Source of the DNA: DATFAS01 sp035254305
GTDB taxonomy: Bacteria; Bacillota; Bacilli; Aneurinibacillales; RAOX-1
Direction of reading: 5' to 3'
DNA: 7,980 nt
NCBI GenBank assembly: GCA_035254305.1
Contig: DATFAS010000078.1
Coordinates: 1-7,980 of the forward strand
The notes beneath the pieces were generated by a model, which ran no database searches, was not told the DNA's origin, and saw nothing but the letters and a program-made list of their open reading frames with translations. Each line of letters opens with the position of its first letter. Position 1 is the stretch's first letter. Positions 6,522 to 7,980 of this stretch are shown piece by piece. The position numbers and the translations under genes were made by a program.

Positions 6522-6551
6522 AGTATACTATACCTGTTTTTGTTTTAACAA
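6522..6551 (-). promoter_or_regulatory. Sigma-A promoter of the dnaX operon
   Basis: On the minus strand TTGTTA at 6546-6551 (four of six) and TATACT at 6522-6527 (five of six) are 18 bases apart. The implied start gives a leader of about 30 bases before dnaX. It follows the SRP RNA terminator, making the operon independent of scr. Confidence 0.65.
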
Positions 6552-6575
6552 ATAGTCTTGGATGCGTAAATATGT

Positions 6576-6606
6576 AAAAGATCCAGTGGATAGATTCCAC
6601 TGGACC
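6576..6606 (-). terminator. Rho-independent terminator of the SRP RNA gene
   Basis: Minus-strand arms GGTCCAGTGGA and TCCACTGGATC form an eleven-pair stem (one G-T) with loop ATCTA. TTTT and further A/T bases follow. It lies just beyond the mature 3' end of scr and before the dnaX promoter. Confidence 0.92.
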
Positions 6607-6618
6607 CTTATAAAATTT

Positions 6619-6892
6619 ATGCCGTGCACCCATTCTTGATACAAACAACCAAGCGTTACTTACTTAACTTAGCTCAAACTAGGCTTTCCCTGCGGCACAT
6701 GGAAAGGACCACTTATGGCTGCTTCCTTCCGGACCTGACCAGTTTCATGGGTTCCCATTGCGTAGGACCCAATCGTCAACACCACTTAAGTAAGGCAAAC
6801 CTCACATGTTAGCACCTAAAATGGGAATTCAATCCCGCTAAGGCGGATTGCGGGTTACAGGGCACCGCCAACTCCCCATCTAGCACGACAAA
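6619..6892 (-). ncRNA. scr: Signal recognition particle RNA, large Bacillus type with Alu domain (scr/ffs)
   Basis: This is the RNA core of SRP, which with Ffh targets nascent membrane and secreted proteins. The S-domain tip is unmistakable at 6717-6740: GGTCAGGTCCGGAAGGAAGCAGCC on the minus strand (split here as GGTCAGGTCC, GGAA, GGAAGCAGCC), the Ffh-binding helix 8 with its GGAA tetraloop. The 5' region holds the Alu signature GGCGGTGCCCTGTAACC with the UGUNR turn, typical of the about 271-nt Bacillus scRNA rather than the short 4.5S RNA. The terminal helix pairs GTCGTGC (5') with GCACGGC (3'). A/T-rich complementary flanks at 6890-6898 and 6609-6618 extend it, as expected for RNase III processing of a longer precursor. 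Mature ends are estimated within a few bases. Position directly upstream of dnaX is conserved in Bacilli. Confidence 0.96.
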
Positions 6893-6941
6893 TTTATACA
6901 CAAAGTTAATGGGCAATCCCTTTGTTTGAGATTGTTTACAT

Positions 6942-6971
6942 AGCATAGCACATCCGTGTAGGATGTTTCAA
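6942..6971 (-). promoter_or_regulatory. Sigma-A promoter of the SRP RNA gene (extended -10)
   Basis: On the minus strand TTGAAA (6966-6971, five of six) is 18 bases from TATGCT (6942-6947). TGC precedes the -10, giving the extended form. The start would be near 6935, about 40 bases before the mature RNA. With the terminator at 6576 the precursor is about 360 bases, close to the roughly 354-nt precursor I recall for B. subtilis scRNA. Inverted bases CATCCGT/ACGGATG flank the spacer and -35. Confidence 0.6.
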
Positions 6972-7002
6972 GTTTTTACGGATGGAAATGGTTGGACCCA
7001 TC

Positions 7003-7019
7003 CATATCAACATGATATG
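7003..7019. repeat. Perfect inverted repeat in the fbaA-scr gap
   Basis: CATATCA and TGATATG are perfect inverted arms separated by three bases. No T-run follows on the minus strand, so it is not a typical terminator. The rest of this 190-base gap holds the scr promoter and a small hairpin at 7048-7064; no gene is visible. Confidence 0.5.
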
Positions 7020-7085
7020 AACATGGTTTTGTTCAAATGCCATATAACGAAAATATCCTTTTCGCCGTAATCCTAATGATTGTGT

Positions 7086-7943
7086 TTAAGCCTGTCCAAC
7101 TGACCCAAACTCACGGATTTTTGCTTTAACAGTTTCTTTAATAGCATCTCTAGCTGGCCCGATAAATTTACGTGGATCATAAACTTCCTGGTTTGAACCT
7201 AATACTTCACGTACCACCTTCGTGAAAGCAATTTGGTTTTCAGTATTCACGTTAATCTTTGCCGTACCAAGTGAGATAGATCGTTTGATTTGTTCTGTTG
7301 GGATTCCAGTACCACCATGTAATACTAATGGTACCTTCGTCATTTCTTGGACTAATTCCATTTCCTTAAAACCTAATTTAGGCTCTCCTTTATAAGGGCC
7401 ATGTACAGAACCTAGTGCAGGAGCTAGGCAATCAATGCCAGTTAGTTCAACTAATCGTTTGCATTCCTCCGGATTAGCATAAATCACTCCATCTGCTACC
7501 ACATCATCTTCTTGCCCACCAACAGTTCCGAGCTCAGCTTCAACTGAAACACCTCGATCACGCGCGTACTCAACCACTTTTTTGGTGATTTCTACATTCT
7601 CTTGGAAAGAATGATGGGAAGCATCGATCATCACCGATGTGAAACCGGCGTCTACCGCTTCTTTACATTTTGCTAAACTAGAACCATGATCAAGGTGAAT
7701 CGCTACAGGTACATTAATATTCATGTCTTCTAATAAACCTTTGACTATATTAACTATCGTTTTGAATCCACCCATATAACGAGCAGCCCCTTCAGATACA
7801 CCTAAAATAACAGGGGACTGTTCTTCTTGTGCAGCAGCTAAAATAGCTTGTGTCCATTCCAAGTTATTAATATTGAATTGTCCTACTGCATATTTTCCTG
7901 TCAGAGCTTTATCCAACATATCTTTCATAGAAACTAAAGGCAT
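7086..7943 (-). CDS. fbaA: Class II fructose-bisphosphate aldolase, 285 aa
   Basis: FbaA reversibly cleaves fructose 1,6-bisphosphate into dihydroxyacetone phosphate and glyceraldehyde 3-phosphate in glycolysis and gluconeogenesis, using a zinc ion. Length is identical to the B. subtilis enzyme. Seen motifs are GQFNINN at 21-27 and AIHLDHG at 81-87 (D85 the catalytic acid, H86 a zinc ligand). Others are EAELGTVGGQEDD at 135-147, GSVHGPYKG at 178-186 (H181) and VLHGGTG at 207-213 (H209). The phosphate-binding end INVNTE follows at about 230-235. H86, H181 and H209 form the expected zinc triad. The ATG at 7943 is preceded by AGGAG about nine bases upstream. Its promoter lies outside the window. 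In B. subtilis fbaA sits elsewhere, near spo0F, so adjacency to scr is a different gene order. Confidence 0.98.
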   Translation of the reverse strand: MPLVSMKDMLDKALTGKYAVGQFNINNLEWTQAILAAAQEEQSPVILGVSEGAARYMGGFKTIVNIVKGLLEDMNINVPVAIHLDHGSSLAKCKEAVDAGFTSVMIDASHHSFQENVEITKKVVEYARDRGVSVEAELGTVGGQEDDVVADGVIYANPEECKRLVELTGIDCLAPALGSVHGPYKGEPKLGFKEMELVQEMTKVPLVLHGGTGIPTEQIKRSISLGTAKINVNTENQIAFTKVVREVLGSNQEVYDPRKFIGPARDAIKETVKAKIREFGSVGQA

Positions 7944-7980
7944 CGAAATCTACTCCTATTCAAAAAAATTATGATGATTT

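Noticed and set aside
6412..6812. Short open frames on both strands over scr and the dnaX start
   Set aside because: They cover the SRP RNA, its terminator and the dnaX promoter, and show no ribosome site or recognisable protein.
7048..7064. CGAAAA/TTTTCG hairpin as fbaA terminator
   Set aside because: The stem is A/T-rich and only six pairs, and no T-run follows on the minus strand.

Overview
The window reads as chromosome of a low-GC, endospore-forming Firmicute of the order Bacillales. All genes lie on the minus strand. The core is the well-known block scr (SRP RNA) - dnaX - yaaK - recR - yaaL - bofA, followed by the forespore anti-sigma gene csfB (Gin) and a YaaO-type decarboxylase, in the same relative order as in Bacillus subtilis. 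The genus cannot be fixed from the sequence alone.

Layout in transcription order (right to left). fbaA, class II fructose-bisphosphate aldolase, at 7086-7943. The SRP RNA gene at about 6619-6892, with its own promoter, a complementary processing stem at its ends and a strong terminator. dnaX (4772-6484), behind a good sigma-A promoter, then yaaK and recR in one operon closed by a strong hairpin terminator at 3747-3780. Next a short unit of yaaL (TTG start) and bofA (start corrected to 3456). Then tRNA-Arg(TCT) and tRNA-Ile2(CAT), packed directly behind bofA and closed by a terminator at 2972-2998. Then a 410-residue protein of the UDP-glucose/GDP-mannose dehydrogenase family whose catalytic residues are largely lost. 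Finally csfB/gin (1395-1574), a 59-residue zinc-binding protein behind a plausible sigma-F/G-type promoter, and the first 431 codons of a YaaO-like Orn/Lys/Arg decarboxylase, which runs off the left edge.

Functionally, dnaX, yaaK and recR serve replication and recombination repair, scr serves protein targeting, and fbaA serves glycolysis. bofA and csfB are both sporulation regulators: BofA restrains the pro-sigma-K protease in the mother cell and Gin restrains sigma-G in the forespore. The unusual element is the dehydrogenase-like gene between the tRNAs and csfB. It keeps the family fold signatures, but proline stands at the catalytic cysteine position, serine at the usual asparagine, and the C-terminal nucleotide-sugar signature is not recognisable. 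It is best viewed as a probable pseudoenzyme or a divergent enzyme of unknown substrate. No CRISPR, insertion sequence, phage or defence system is visible. No stretch longer than about 200 bases lacks a gene.
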